Source: Bdellovibrionales bacterium RIFOXYD12_FULL_39_22
GTDB lineage: Bacteria > Bdellovibrionota > Bacteriovoracia > Bacteriovoracales > Bacteriovoracaceae
Length of the DNA stretch: 64,000 bases
Direction of reading: 5' to 3'
NCBI GenBank assembly: GCA_001770205.1
Contig: MEQL01000039.1
Location: forward strand, 74,787-138,786
The translations under genes were made by a program, and so were the position numbers. The notes under the pieces were generated by a model that saw only the letters and a list, made by a program, of their open reading frames with translations, was not told the DNA's origin and did no database searches. This document shows, piece after piece, positions 26,351 through 36,600 of the stretch (positions within the stretch are counted from its first letter, which is position 1; each line of letters opens with the position of its first letter).

Positions 26351-27016
26351 TTAACCTCTTACTCGGTAGCCAATTCCTCTAATGGTCTCAATGACATCTT
26401 GACAGCTTTGCAATTTTTTTCTCAATCCAAAAATATGGGTGTCAATAGTTCGATCTGTAACATTTGTATCGCCTTGAACCAAATCCATAAGACGATCCCT
26501 TGATAGAACTCGCCCAGCATTTTGCATCATGGCCACAAGTAAACGAAACTCAGAGGGAGTTAAATCAATCGGAACATCTTTACAAAAAACTTCGTGTCGC
26601 TCTATATCTAAAGTCAGACCTTCGATTTTAAGTTTTTTATCCGAGCTTGAGTTTTTGCTCGCTCGTCGTAAAAGAGCATTGACTCGAGCGATTAGCACAT
26701 GCACATCAAAGGGTTTTGTTAAATAATCATCGGCCCCCATTTCAAGTCCTAGCACAACATCTTGAGAAGAGGCTCTTGCTGTAACCATTAAAACTGGAAT
26801 TTGCCTTCCTAGCTTCTTTAGAACATCTAGGCCCGAAAGGCCGGGAAGCATCCAATCCAAAATAATAAGATCAAAACTTAGAATCTTTTTTTTAACAAAC
26901 TCAAGTCCATCTTGGCCATTAGTTGCAATCACAACCTCGTGGCCTTCCCGTTTGAGTCGAGTAGAAATTAAAAAGGCCACATCTTTTTCATCTTCGATGA
27001 CTAAAACATGACTCAT
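26351..27016 (-). CDS. phoB: Phosphate-regulon response regulator
   Basis: OmpR/PhoB family, 221 aa. Receiver domain with IEDEKDV acidic pair, phospho-Asp in DLIILDWMLPGLSG and the KPFD lysine. Winged-helix DNA-binding domain with LTPSEFRLL, SRDRLMDLV and the ending DTHIFGLRKKL...IRGIGYRVRG. Expected to bind the 11-bp-period repeats upstream of pstS. Confidence 0.93.
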   Translation of the reverse strand: MSHVLVIEDEKDVAFLISTRLKREGHEVVIATNGQDGLEFVKKKILSFDLIILDWMLPGLSGLDVLKKLGRQIPVLMVTARASSQDVVLGLEMGADDYLTKPFDVHVLIARVNALLRRASKNSSSDKKLKIEGLTLDIERHEVFCKDVPIDLTPSEFRLLVAMMQNAGRVLSRDRLMDLVQGDTNVTDRTIDTHIFGLRKKLQSCQDVIETIRGIGYRVRG

Positions 27017-27046
27017 TTTGATTTCCCTCCATCAACAAGTAGAACA

Positions 27047-27715
27047 TTATTTTGTCCTAGCTACGTGGCCATGACGAATGTCTTTACCTGAAATAACATA
27101 AATCACATCTTCTGCAATATTTGTAGCATGATCTCCAATTCTTTCAAGATGTCTTGCAATTAAAATTAGATGAAGTCCTTGATTTACATCATGAGGCCTT
27201 GTTTTTAGCACTTCTGCCACATCATTTTTAATTTTTGACTTTAAATTATCCACAAGATCATCTCTTTGCAAAACTTCATCGGCCAATTTTTCATTTTTAC
27301 TCACAAAGGAGTTTATCGACTCTCGAACCATTCCCTGTACCTCAGCACACATGATTGGCAAATTAACAAGTTGTTTAAGCGGAGTTCCTTGCAAATAATC
27401 TTCAGAATCATGGGCAATATTGACTGCCAGATCACCCATTCTCTCTAAATCTGTATTCATTTTTATAATTGCAATTAATAAACGTAGATCTGCGGCCAGT
27501 GGCTGGTGCAGTGCCAAAAGTTTAACGCAGGTTTCGTCGAGTGTCATGCTCTCTTGATTGATGGTATCTTCAATAGCATAAACTGATGAAATAAGAGTAA
27601 AGTCTTTTTTCTTAAGTCCTTCAATAGCATTGCCAATGGCCCGCTCCACATGGCCGGCCATAAGTACCAATTGATTTTTTAAATCCCTAAGAGATGCTTC
27701 AAAATGTCTCTCCAT
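27047..27715 (-). CDS. phoU: Phosphate signalling/transport accessory protein PhoU
   Basis: Two three-helix bundles of the PhoU family (222 aa), each with a metal-binding helix motif: MNTDLERMGDLAVNIAHD and IARHLERIGDHATNIAEDVIY. It links the PstSCAB transporter to PhoR and damps Pho signalling when phosphate is ample. Its ATG shares one base with the pstB stop (TAATG). Confidence 0.95.
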   Translation of the reverse strand: MERHFEASLRDLKNQLVLMAGHVERAIGNAIEGLKKKDFTLISSVYAIEDTINQESMTLDETCVKLLALHQPLAADLRLLIAIIKMNTDLERMGDLAVNIAHDSEDYLQGTPLKQLVNLPIMCAEVQGMVRESINSFVSKNEKLADEVLQRDDLVDNLKSKIKNDVAEVLKTRPHDVNQGLHLILIARHLERIGDHATNIAEDVIYVISGKDIRHGHVARTK

Positions 27716-28473
27716 TATCCAAACCTCCCCGTTATATAGCGTTCAGTCCGCTCATCTTTTGGTGATGTAAATAGCTCTGACGTTGGAGCAAATTCAACTA
27801 AATCTCCTAAAAGAAAAAATGCCGTCTTATCAGAAATTCTTGCGGCCTGTTGCATATTGTGTGTAACGATCACAATCGTGACTTCTTGTTTTAATTCATT
27901 AATCAATTCTTCTATTTTTGCTGTTGAAATTGGATCAAGAGCACTCGTGGGTTCATCCATCAATAAAACTTTCGGCCCAATGGCCAAGGCCCTAGCAATA
28001 CAAAGCCGTTGTTGCTGACCTCCAGAAAGAGAGCTACCTGCTTGCGATAGTTTGTCTTTAACCTCGTCCCAAAGCGCAGCTAATTTTAGATTTTTCTCTA
28101 CCACTTCATTTAAAACACTTTTTCGTTTTATTCCTGAAAGAGTGAGTCCAGATGCCACATTATCGTAAATTGACATTGATGGAAATGGATTTGGCCTTTG
28201 AAAAACCATTCCGATCTTGCGTCTCAAACTTACCGGATCGACTTGCGCACTTAAAATATTTTCTTCTTCAAGCCAAGCATTCCCCTGCAAAAAAGCTCCA
28301 GCTATCTCTTCGTGTAAGCGATTTAGACAGCGAATAAAAGTGGATTTTCCACACCCAGAAGGGCCAATAATCGCCGTCACAGAATTTGGATTAACGCCAA
28401 GAGAAATATTTTTTAGTGCCTGCTGTTTACCAAACCACGCACTTAAATTTTGAACGTCTAATAATGGCCTCAT
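27715..28473 (-). CDS. pstB: Phosphate ABC transporter ATP-binding protein
   Basis: 252 aa. Walker [11 protein letters not shown]-loop FQRPNPFP (PstB-specific NPFP), signature LSGGQQQR, Walker [14 protein letters not shown] and switch His in VTHNMQQA are intact. Overlaps pstA by 4 bp and phoU by 1 bp. Confidence 0.97.
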   Translation of the reverse strand: MRPLLDVQNLSAWFGKQQALKNISLGVNPNSVTAIIGPSGCGKSTFIRCLNRLHEEIAGAFLQGNAWLEEENILSAQVDPVSLRRKIGMVFQRPNPFPSMSIYDNVASGLTLSGIKRKSVLNEVVEKNLKLAALWDEVKDKLSQAGSSLSGGQQQRLCIARALAIGPKVLLMDEPTSALDPISTAKIEELINELKQEVTIVIVTHNMQQAARISDKTAFFLLGDLVEFAPTSELFTSPKDERTERYITGRFG

Positions 28474-29348
28474 ATTTGTTTACCCTTACTTGTGTTAGTT
28501 CGCAGAAGTAAAATTCGCACAGACAAATTGACTACAAATACAAAAAGCACAAGAAGCAGTGCCCCGCCCCACGCTTGGGATTGCCAATCTTCAAAGGGAG
28601 AAATAGCATAATTAAAAATTTGTACTGAGAGTGAAGCAATGGGTTTATTAAATCCATCAAACCAAAAACGACTACTCAAGGCAGTAAATAAAAGTGGTGC
28701 AGTTTCTCCGGCCACTCTTGAGATTGCTAATATAACACCTGTTGAAATTGGCATTAAACTTCCTCTGACAATAATAAAAAGGGTGACCTTCCATCTAGGG
28801 ATTCCAAGGCCGAGACCTGCTTCTCTTACATGCGCCGGAATGAGTTTTAAAATTTCCTCAGTTGTTCTTGCAATGGTTGGAATCATCAATATGGAAAGTG
28901 CAACACCTCCCGCATTTGCAGAAAAACCTTTCATTGGGATTACAATAAGTTCATAAATAAAAAGTCCCACCACAATTGAAGGAATGCTCACAAGCATGTC
29001 TACACAAAAACGAACCACCGAAGCTGTTTTGCTTTTTCCATACTCGGATAAGTAAATTCCAATACTCACTCCCCATGGAATTCCGATCACACTCGCAATT
29101 CCTACTAAAATGGCAGTTCCCAGAAGCGCATTAGCAAGCCCTCCGCCTGATTCACCCACCGGGGCAGGAAGTTTGGTAAAAAAATCAAAATTCAGAGCAG
29201 AAAAACCAAGTTTAATAATATGAGCAAATACGGCAAACAATGGAAGGGCCGAAACAACAAAGGCCAGCACAATCATCGCCAACATACAATAGGATTTTAA
29301 ATTTCTTAGTCGGAAAGTGTGCTCCATCTGCTCTGAAAGTGAACTCAT
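28470..29348 (-). CDS. pstA: Phosphate ABC transporter permease PstA
   Basis: Inner-membrane permease of about 292 aa with six hydrophobic segments and the [19 protein letters not shown] coupling loop (EAA motif). A start further upstream (29378) is possible, but ATG 29348 overlaps the pstC TGA as ATGA and has an AGGAAG site, so I prefer it. Works with PstC, PstB and PstS. Confidence 0.93.
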   Translation of the reverse strand: MSSLSEQMEHTFRLRNLKSYCMLAMIVLAFVVSALPLFAVFAHIIKLGFSALNFDFFTKLPAPVGESGGGLANALLGTAILVGIASVIGIPWGVSIGIYLSEYGKSKTASVVRFCVDMLVSIPSIVVGLFIYELIVIPMKGFSANAGGVALSILMIPTIARTTEEILKLIPAHVREAGLGLGIPRWKVTLFIIVRGSLMPISTGVILAISRVAGETAPLLFTALSSRFWFDGFNKPIASLSVQIFNYAISPFEDWQSQAWGGALLLVLFVFVVNLSVRILLLRTNTSKGKQI

Positions 29349-30268
29349 CTGGTACTTCCTCTCAAACTTGCACGCCAAACAAAAACACGGGCCAATGAAT
29401 TTATAAAAAATGTGATCAAAAAAAGAACCAATCCGATTTCAAGAAGTGCTGAAATGTGAAGTGAGGAGGTTGCCTCAGAATATTCATTTGCAATAACACT
29501 CGACATACTTTGCCCGGGTGCAAAAAGTGAAATTGAAATATCAGAACGGTTGCCAATCACCATTGTTACCGCCATAGTTTCTCCAAGTGCTCGGCCGAGT
29601 CCTAAAATAACTGCCCCTAAAATTCCAGCACTTCCAGTTTTAATTACGGCCATTTTTATGACTTCCCATCTTGTGGCACCTAATGCCATTGCCGCCTCTC
29701 TATACGAGTTTGGAATGGAGAGAAAGACTTCCTTTGTCACTGCTGTGATTGTAGGAATAATCATGATGCTTAAAATAATTCCCGCAGCAAGCATTCCAAC
29801 TCCATAAGATGGCCCTTGAAATAGCGGTAAAAATCCAAGCGTTTTTCCTAGAAAAGGTTCAACATAAACGCGCAAGAAGGGAGCTAAAACATAAATTCCC
29901 CAGAGCCCATAAACCACACTCGGAATGGCCGCGAGCATTTCAATGATAAAGCTGGCACTTTTTTGTAACCGCCTGGAGGCAACCTCCGTTAAAAAAAGGG
30001 CAGTAAAAATACTTAAGGGGGCAGCAATTAAAATAGCAATCAATGAAGAGATTAATGTTCCAAAGACAAATGCCAAGATACCGTAATTGTCTCGTGCCGG
30101 ATCCCAAATTTTCGTACCTAGAAAATCAAATCCGAATTGATGTATTGAAGGAAGTGAGGCATTTAATAAAAAACCTCCAATACCTATAAGAAGGAGTGGC
30201 AAACAAATCGCCACTCCTTTTAAGAAAAAATAGAAGTATCGATCAAATCTATAAATTTCTCGTCTCAT
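29345..30268 (-). CDS. pstC: Phosphate ABC transporter permease PstC
   Basis: 307 aa, about six transmembrane helices. Typical PstC segments: FGTLISSLIAILIAAPLSI, AAIPSVVYGLWGIYVLAPFL, and the coupling loop SYREAAMALGATRWEVIKM. Lies 3 bp after pstS and overlaps pstA. Confidence 0.94.
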   Translation of the reverse strand: MRREIYRFDRYFYFFLKGVAICLPLLLIGIGGFLLNASLPSIHQFGFDFLGTKIWDPARDNYGILAFVFGTLISSLIAILIAAPLSIFTALFLTEVASRRLQKSASFIIEMLAAIPSVVYGLWGIYVLAPFLRVYVEPFLGKTLGFLPLFQGPSYGVGMLAAGIILSIMIIPTITAVTKEVFLSIPNSYREAAMALGATRWEVIKMAVIKTGSAGILGAVILGLGRALGETMAVTMVIGNRSDISISLFAPGQSMSSVIANEYSEATSSLHISALLEIGLVLFLITFFINSLARVFVWRASLRGSTR

Positions 30269-30271
30269 CTT

Positions 30272-31288
30272 TTATTTCACTTGAATGGACTTAATTGATT
30301 TTTCAACCTTGCCAATCATCTCTTTTGGCAGTGGAGCATAAAATAATTCTTCTGCATATTTTTGGCCATCACTAATGGCCCACTCTAAAAATTTCACCAA
30401 CGTTTTACCTTTTGCTCCTTCCATTTTGGGATGGACTAAAAGGTAAGTGAAACCGCTGATAGGATAAGCATCTTTGCTTTCGGCGTCAGTGATAGAAATC
30501 CTAAAATCTTCTGGCATTGTTTTCAATGATGCGGCCGCCGCAGCAGAAACAGATTTCATAGAAGGGTCCACAAAAATTCCGGCCTTGTTCTTAATTGTAG
30601 CGTATGGGAGCTTATTATTTTCAGCATAAATAAGCTCTACGTAACCAATGCTACCTGGAGTTTGTTTTACAAGTCCCGTAACACCCTCATTCCCCTTGCC
30701 ACCAAGTCCTGCTGGCCAATTAACCGCCGTGCCATGTCCAACTTTTTCTTTCCAACTTGCACTGACTTTTACAAGATAATCTGTAAAAATCCCAGTGGTG
30801 CCACTTCCATCAGAGCGATGTGCTACCATAATAGCAAGATCTGGAAGCTTTAATCCTGGATTGATTTCTAAAATTTTTGGATCATTCCACTTTGTTATTT
30901 TACCTAAAAAAATATCCGCAACAATTGATCCTGTTAATTTTAATCCGGTGGCAACACCTTTCAAGTTATAGGTGACAACCACCGCCCCCATCACTGTTGG
31001 AATATGTAGGGCGGAAACTTTTGCATTTTGCTCGTCGGTCATAGGAGCGTCTGTAGCACCAAAGTCAATAGTGCCTTCTGCGAACTGTCGAATTCCGCCG
31101 CCACTTCCGATAGATTGATAGTCAATTTGGGCATCGGGATGTATTTTTTGAAACTCTGAAAACCATTTTGAATAGATAGGATAAGGGAAGGTAGCGCCAG
31201 CTCCAGTTATTGAAACATTTTTTGCCCAAGCACTGACAACCATCAGCGACATCACCATTAGAATTGTTAAAGTCAAATTCCTAAACAT
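30272..31288 (-). CDS. pstS: Periplasmic phosphate-binding protein PstS
   Basis: 338 aa with a cleavable signal peptide (to about residue 22, SAWA). The mature start SITGAGATFPYPIYSKW and the phosphate-binding motifs IGSGGGIRQF, DFGATDAPM and HRSDGSGTTGIF are intact. AAGGAGG lies before the ATG. First gene of pstSCAB-phoUBR; a Pho box lies 56-95 bp upstream of the ATG. Confidence 0.96.
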   Translation of the reverse strand: MFRNLTLTILMVMSLMVVSAWAKNVSITGAGATFPYPIYSKWFSEFQKIHPDAQIDYQSIGSGGGIRQFAEGTIDFGATDAPMTDEQNAKVSALHIPTVMGAVVVTYNLKGVATGLKLTGSIVADIFLGKITKWNDPKILEINPGLKLPDLAIMVAHRSDGSGTTGIFTDYLVKVSASWKEKVGHGTAVNWPAGLGGKGNEGVTGLVKQTPGSIGYVELIYAENNKLPYATIKNKAGIFVDPSMKSVSAAAAASLKTMPEDFRISITDAESKDAYPISGFTYLLVHPKMEGAKGKTLVKFLEWAISDGQKYAEELFYAPLPKEMIGKVEKSIKSIQVK

Positions 31289-31343
31289 TATTGTCCTCCT
31301 TGTTAGGTTTCTTGTTCATAATGACAGTTTTTAGCAGTGCTTG

Positions 31344-31383
31344 GTCATGGATTTATCAGAGTTTTGTTAGGATTTGATTAGGA
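31344..31383 (-). promoter_or_regulatory. Pho box: four direct repeats at 11-bp period
   Basis: On the plus strand 7-mers GTCATGG, ATCAGAG, GTTAGGA and ATTAGGA start at 31344, 31355, 31366 and 31377, exactly 11 bp apart and separated by T-rich 4-mers. This spacing is that of PhoB/PhoP direct repeats. A TGCTAAAA stretch about 10 bp downstream on the minus strand could serve as an extended -10. Confidence 0.65.
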
Positions 31384-31456
31384 TATTGGTATTTGAAACG
31401 GGTATGCTACCCTTTATAAAACCTATATACCTAATAGACAATTCTTTACCCGAAGA

Positions 31457-32161
31457 TTATTTTTCGTAATACAATGTTTTATCTAATGACCAGCGATCGA
31501 CAGTAAAATTTTGCGCCTCAATAGTGTACTGCTCAATTTTATGATCAAGTTCGGTGAGTTGCCGTTGGAATTCTTCATATTTTTTAAATGATGCTACCCG
31601 ATCTTCTTCAAGCAATGTTAATTCAGCACGCCATTCCTGTCGCATTTTTTCCTGCAGTATCTGATAGCGGCCATTAACGACATTTACCTTTTCCATATGA
31701 GCATGTAGGGCCGTTCTATATTCGGACGCCAGGCCATTTATGGCCTGCCGCTTTTTATGCAAAAGTTCCAAAAGTTCTCTGCCAACACGAAGGTTTTCTA
31801 CTAGATCGTCACTATAAAAATGTAAGTATGATCCAATGGCCAAGTTTATTGTACCAAGACAGGAGCGAAAATCTGGAACTTTTACCATAATATAATTATG
31901 AGTTTTCCCCACAACTGTTCCTTTGCAACGGATATTAGGATTTTGTTCATTAAAAACTTCTATCCGATTTTTCTTATTAATATACTTCATATTGGAAGCA
32001 GTTATTTTGGCACGAAAAAGTCCAGCGGCCTGGTTAATTTTGACTATATGGCCAGAAAAAATCGCATCTTTATGCCTAGAAATATCTGTGGCAGCATGTA
32101 TCTCGATATTTGTTAAAAGCAAAAAAAATATAAAACTGATAAATAATTGATTGCGCCGCAT
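31457..32161 (-). CDS. Secreted coiled-coil protein, unknown
   Basis: 234 aa with a signal peptide (FISFIFFLLLTNIEIHA). The first 100 residues of the mature protein look like beta strands with two cysteines (IRCKGT, FRSCLG), possibly forming a disulfide. The remainder is a long coiled coil (ENLRVGRELLELLHKKRQAI..., QEKMRQEWRAELTLLEED). No family recognised. It is alone on its transcript as far as spacing shows: 49 bp from the gene upstream and a long gap before pstS. Confidence 0.65.
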   Translation of the reverse strand: MRRNQLFISFIFFLLLTNIEIHAATDISRHKDAIFSGHIVKINQAAGLFRAKITASNMKYINKKNRIEVFNEQNPNIRCKGTVVGKTHNYIMVKVPDFRSCLGTINLAIGSYLHFYSDDLVENLRVGRELLELLHKKRQAINGLASEYRTALHAHMEKVNVVNGRYQILQEKMRQEWRAELTLLEEDRVASFKKYEEFQRQLTELDHKIEQYTIEAQNFTVDRWSLDKTLYYEK

Positions 32162-32210
32162 ATACCTTACTATTATCCACCGGCCAGGTTATTTATAAAA
32201 GTGAGTAAAT

Positions 32211-33137
32211 TTATCCTGTGGCACTTGCCCCTTTACCGATTCCTTCAAAACCTTTAACGATTAACCTATCTTTTTGCTTAAGATTTTTTTTAAGTATTAT
32301 AGCAAAATTTGTCGTTAAATTTTCAATAGTAGTCTCATTGCCAAAAAGAGCAACGGCAAATCCTGGTAACTTTAATTCAAAATGGCCCTGCGAACCATCA
32401 TATTGCAAATGCACAATCTTGATTTTCTCCAACACTATTCCCGAAGCAGAGATGGCCTCTGGATACGCACTCAGAATCTCTTGCTTATTAACAATATTAT
32501 CCCATAGGGCAAAATGAATATTTGATTTAAACCGTTTTTTCGATAATTGCGCGGCCAACTTGGAATTTTTCCGGCCATTAGTAAATACTTTTATTAAGCT
32601 GCGATGGCCGTGCAATAACCGCTGACAGTTTCCATAGTGGTTTTTTAATCCGTGAGTATAACATAAAAAATGCTCTCCACGTTTACCCTCTTCTTCTCGC
32701 AATGTCACACGTACGCTCCTAACATTGGTGGGCATTTGAGGCAGAATAATTTTTTCTAGAAAACTTTTTATGGATTTATTAGAAACATGTTTAGCATCGA
32801 TCTTACAAAAAGCAGAGGTCGGGGCCCAATATTCCAAATATCCCTTGGCCCCATTTAGCTTATAGTGCAAATGTAGCTGGCCGGTAGGAGACTCTTTCAT
32901 CATTATTTGCTTTGTTATTACCAAACTATGATCAATCGTCTGATCAATGATTTTTTTTATTTCGCGTTTGGCATTGGAGAAATCAAAAATAATTCCCTCC
33001 TTTGCTTCTCCAATCAACTCAACATCAACGGCCAAGGAATTTCCTATGACCGCCATTTTTCTATCCAAATAGGCATAATCAATCATCGTTAGATTTTGAT
33101 AAAAAAGAGAAATCTGCGTTGATAAATTAGCGAGCAT
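32211..33137 (-). CDS. Tandem PTPS/QueD-like protein (6-pyruvoyl-tetrahydropterin synthase family)
   Basis: 308 aa. The first half has the second part of the PTPS fold (AVIGNSLAVDVELIGEAKEGIIFDF, then KKIIDQTIDHSLVI, the DFS...DH motif). The second half carries FLCYTHGLKNHYGNCQRLLHGHRS, with the Cys and two His of the HGH zinc/catalytic motif. This arrangement is seen in the long 6-carboxytetrahydropterin synthase-like proteins of several proteobacteria. The pterin substrate cannot be told from sequence. Located one base after the 157-aa ORF, likely cotranscribed. Confidence 0.7.
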   Translation of the reverse strand: MLANLSTQISLFYQNLTMIDYAYLDRKMAVIGNSLAVDVELIGEAKEGIIFDFSNAKREIKKIIDQTIDHSLVITKQIMMKESPTGQLHLHYKLNGAKGYLEYWAPTSAFCKIDAKHVSNKSIKSFLEKIILPQMPTNVRSVRVTLREEEGKRGEHFLCYTHGLKNHYGNCQRLLHGHRSLIKVFTNGRKNSKLAAQLSKKRFKSNIHFALWDNIVNKQEILSAYPEAISASGIVLEKIKIVHLQYDGSQGHFELKLPGFAVALFGNETTIENLTTNFAIILKKNLKQKDRLIVKGFEGIGKGASATG

Positions 33138-33138
33138 C

Positions 33139-33612
33139 TTATTTTAAGAATACGCCATCTTGAGGTAAATGGCCACGTCTTCCGCCTGGCCACTGATTCT
33201 GCGCTCCATGACTGTTTTGATAAGCTTCTACTATATTCCTACAAATAACACCCGCTCCAATGGGAAGTTGATAATAGTTGTAGTGGCCACTTTTTTTCTG
33301 GCCATGCATATAAATATCTTCCAGAAATGAACTAACTTCAAATAATTTTGCCCGACGGCCTTTTATTATGGAGTAAAGAATCTTATGTTTAATTTCATTA
33401 TATTTTTCGAGCGAACTCATATCAGGAATAATTGCCAAAATAATGACATCTGGTTCACGCAAAAGCGCCCGCAATCCGTCACTATGTATTGGGATTAAAA
33501 AAATATTCTGCCGATTTAAGATTCTGTTAAATTCAAAAAAATCCTTAACCAGATTATTTGAAAGCTGAAGATAAAATATATATTGCGGTTTATCCGTTTC
33601 CATCGTTTCCAT
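33139..33612 (-). CDS. Hypothetical protein upstream of the PTPS-like gene
   Basis: 157 aa, no signal peptide. Residues 10-80 alternate hydrophobic strands and helices (YIFYLQLSNNLVKDFFEF, IFLIPIHSDGLRALL, VIILAIIPDMSSLEKY), reminiscent of a small alpha/beta domain; the C-terminus is Gly/Arg/Gln-rich. Not recognised. Its tight spacing to the PTPS-like gene suggests a shared pathway. Confidence 0.55.
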   Translation of the reverse strand: METMETDKPQYIFYLQLSNNLVKDFFEFNRILNRQNIFLIPIHSDGLRALLREPDVIILAIIPDMSSLEKYNEIKHKILYSIIKGRRAKLFEVSSFLEDIYMHGQKKSGHYNYYQLPIGAGVICRNIVEAYQNSHGAQNQWPGGRRGHLPQDGVFLK

Positions 33613-33696
33613 TACTTAAACTATCGTAAATTTATAAGCAAAACTTTAATTACCAAAAGTTCAAAAAAAGAAAAAAAAGGAAATGGAAATATCTGC

Positions 33697-36600
33697 CTAT
33701 TTGGCCGGAAATTTATATTCACGAGCAAAGTCATCAAAGAATTTTTGTCTAAACTCTTTAAACTTTATATATTCCTCATTATTTCTAAAAAGTTCATTAA
33801 ACTGAAGATCAATTCTTGCCTCTGCCTCGCGCAATTTAGCAATACCTTCTTCCTCAAACTCTGGATTAATCTGCATTCGTAATTCACCTAATTCTTTAAT
33901 CAATCCAGACTCTAAAGTTATAAATGTAACAATTATATCATCGCTAGAATCTAAGTCATTAACGATAAACTTATTAAGTTCAACCACCCAGCGATTTTGA
34001 TAAGCTTCATCAGTCATGATGGCAATAAAATTTTCAGTGTACAAAACATTATCAGTGTAACTTTCTTTATAGTTTGAAGTTTGCTTCGGATTGAATTTTG
34101 GACGATTTGCCTGTGTCTCATTAAATTGCTCTAACATAATATCATTAGCAGTCTTTCCCTGTTTAAACCAAGACGACAACTCACTATTTAAGGTCGGGTA
34201 AAAACTTGGAAAAATAAAATTGATCAAAATTAGTAATACTGGAACTGCCAAAGCAATTCCTACACGTTTCCAATATTTCTTCATCCGTTCAGCGGTTTCG
34301 GGATTATAGGCCACTGCCTGCTTAGTCTGGCGATCAACATCTGGATTTTCTCCCCCCAAAACAGATCTAACAATATCTTTAACCTCAGAGGATAATGCTT
34401 CGATATATTTCTCTTTATTGCTTTGGCCCAACATTTCACGAAATCGAGCATTGATAACTTTCGATAACGCCAAAGAAATACTCTCCACCTCATCTTTGCG
34501 TCGCCGTTGGATTTTTTTCTCCATTTGCTCTTCTTTTTCCCGCAAATCACCTAATCGCTTAACACTTTCTTCATTGAATCGCTGATCCTCCAAGCGTTTA
34601 CGATCACGATATTCTTGCTCGCCTCGCTCAATAACTTTCTTTGCAACTTCCTTAGCATCATTTATAATTTTTTGTGCTTCCACCTGCAAGCTCTCTAGTG
34701 TGCCAATTTTAGAAGTAGACGCCTTCAAAACTATTTCGTGAGCATCTTTTTTTGCCGCACTAATTATCTCGTTGGCGGCCGCCTGTCCCTTTTCAATTTC
34801 TTGTTTTTTTATTATTTCAATTTTCTCAAGGGCCAATGTTTTTTGATTTTCAAAAGAAGTAATCTCTGATTGTAGCAAGGCCTTTTTTTCTTCCAGTTTC
34901 AAAACTTCTGCCTCAACAATCCTTTTATTATCTCGTGCCAGTATAACGCCCTTGGCATCTGGCGATAGTTCCTGTAAGGAGGCAATAAGTTCTTCTTTTT
35001 GTTTCTTATTGTTTTCAAGCGCTCGCGACTGCATTTGTTGCATGTTATTTATAATATTTTGTAACGTTTGATATTCGCTCTTTAAGTCATTAACATCCAA
35101 CAGACAACGATCTTTTTCTTCGTTTGCTCGTTTTTTTTCCTCACGCATTAAATCCAATTCTTTCTGATGTTCCAATCGCTGCTCTTCTATATTTTTTAGT
35201 TCAAGCTGTAGGCCACGAAGAGCATCTCCTTTTTGTGTTTCAATTTCCTCAATGTTTTTTTTCTTTATTATCGATAATCTATTAATCTCTTCATTTAATC
35301 TGGCCCGCAACTCTTCTTGTTCTGTTATTTCTTTTTGCAGTTTATTGGCCTCTGCGGCCTTGCCTTCATTCTGCAAAGATAATTCCTCATACTGTTTTGC
35401 CTTAATTGCCCACTGCTGCTTTAGCTGGTTATATTCTATATTTTTTCCACTCTGTTCAACTATAAGATCATTGATTTCTTTTTGCAGCGTACTTTTCTGT
35501 TCTGCCAAGGAGTTAATTTGCGTATCGATGGCCATCATCTTCAGCTTTGCCTCGGCCTCATAGGAACTTGTTTCTGCATCAATCTTTCGATATTCTACTT
35601 CTTGGTTTTTATTTTTTTCTGCAACATCTTGTTCCAAACGCTGCAATTCTTTTTTCTTATTACTCAATGATTCCATCAACAAATGTAATTCTGCATCATT
35701 TTTATCTTTTTTCTTTTCAACTTCATGTGCCGCACTTTCGGCACGTTCAACCTCTTTTAGCAATATGCCGTTTCTTTTCTCATAATCAACATTAGACTTA
35801 CGCAATGCTGTTTCCGCACTTCGAAGATTTTCTAGGCGTAAGGACGTTTCTGCTATTTCTTGTTCCAATATATTTCTCTTTTTTTCGGAAATTAAAAGAA
35901 CGTTATTTATCTCCAACAGATTACTCTTTTGTGTCTCCAATTCTAAGTTAAGTCTAGTTGCCAATAATCTTTTCTCCGCCACTACTGACTCATATTCTCC
36001 ATTTTTAATTCGAAGTTTTGACTCAAATTCTTCCCAGGCCAAAGAAAAATTTTTCTCTTTATTGGCCATATCTTTACTGGCAAGCTCCAAGCGCGCTTGC
36101 AATTCAGACAATTCACTTTTCTTCTGAGTCAAAGCACTATCTATTTCTTGGAGTGCTTTTTTATTTGCGGCCAAATTTTCTGTTTTACTTGTTAGTTCTC
36201 GGGATAATTGCGCAAACTCTTCCTGGGCATCTTTAAGAATTTTTTCACTATCGCTTATGGCCAATTTGTTCAGATTTTCAGCTTCTTGCTGTGCACGTAG
36301 TACAATTTCCTGCGCCTCGGCCATCTTGCCTTTACGCAATTCCTCGATAGATTGCTCTAATTCATTTTTTTGTTTTTCTAATTCCTGTTTTTTGTCCTCA
36401 AGGTCACTATTATTACTAACCAATTTTAGTGCTCGCTCTTTTGCCTCTCGCTTGGCCACATCTCCTTCGCCATCCACTATTTCAATTGTAACTACTTCTT
36501 TTCCATTCCCTAGTTTTATTGGCACATTCTGACGATACTTATTCGGCTCATTCGGCCTAATTCTTTTTCCATCAACAAAAGTTCCATTTGCTGAATTATT

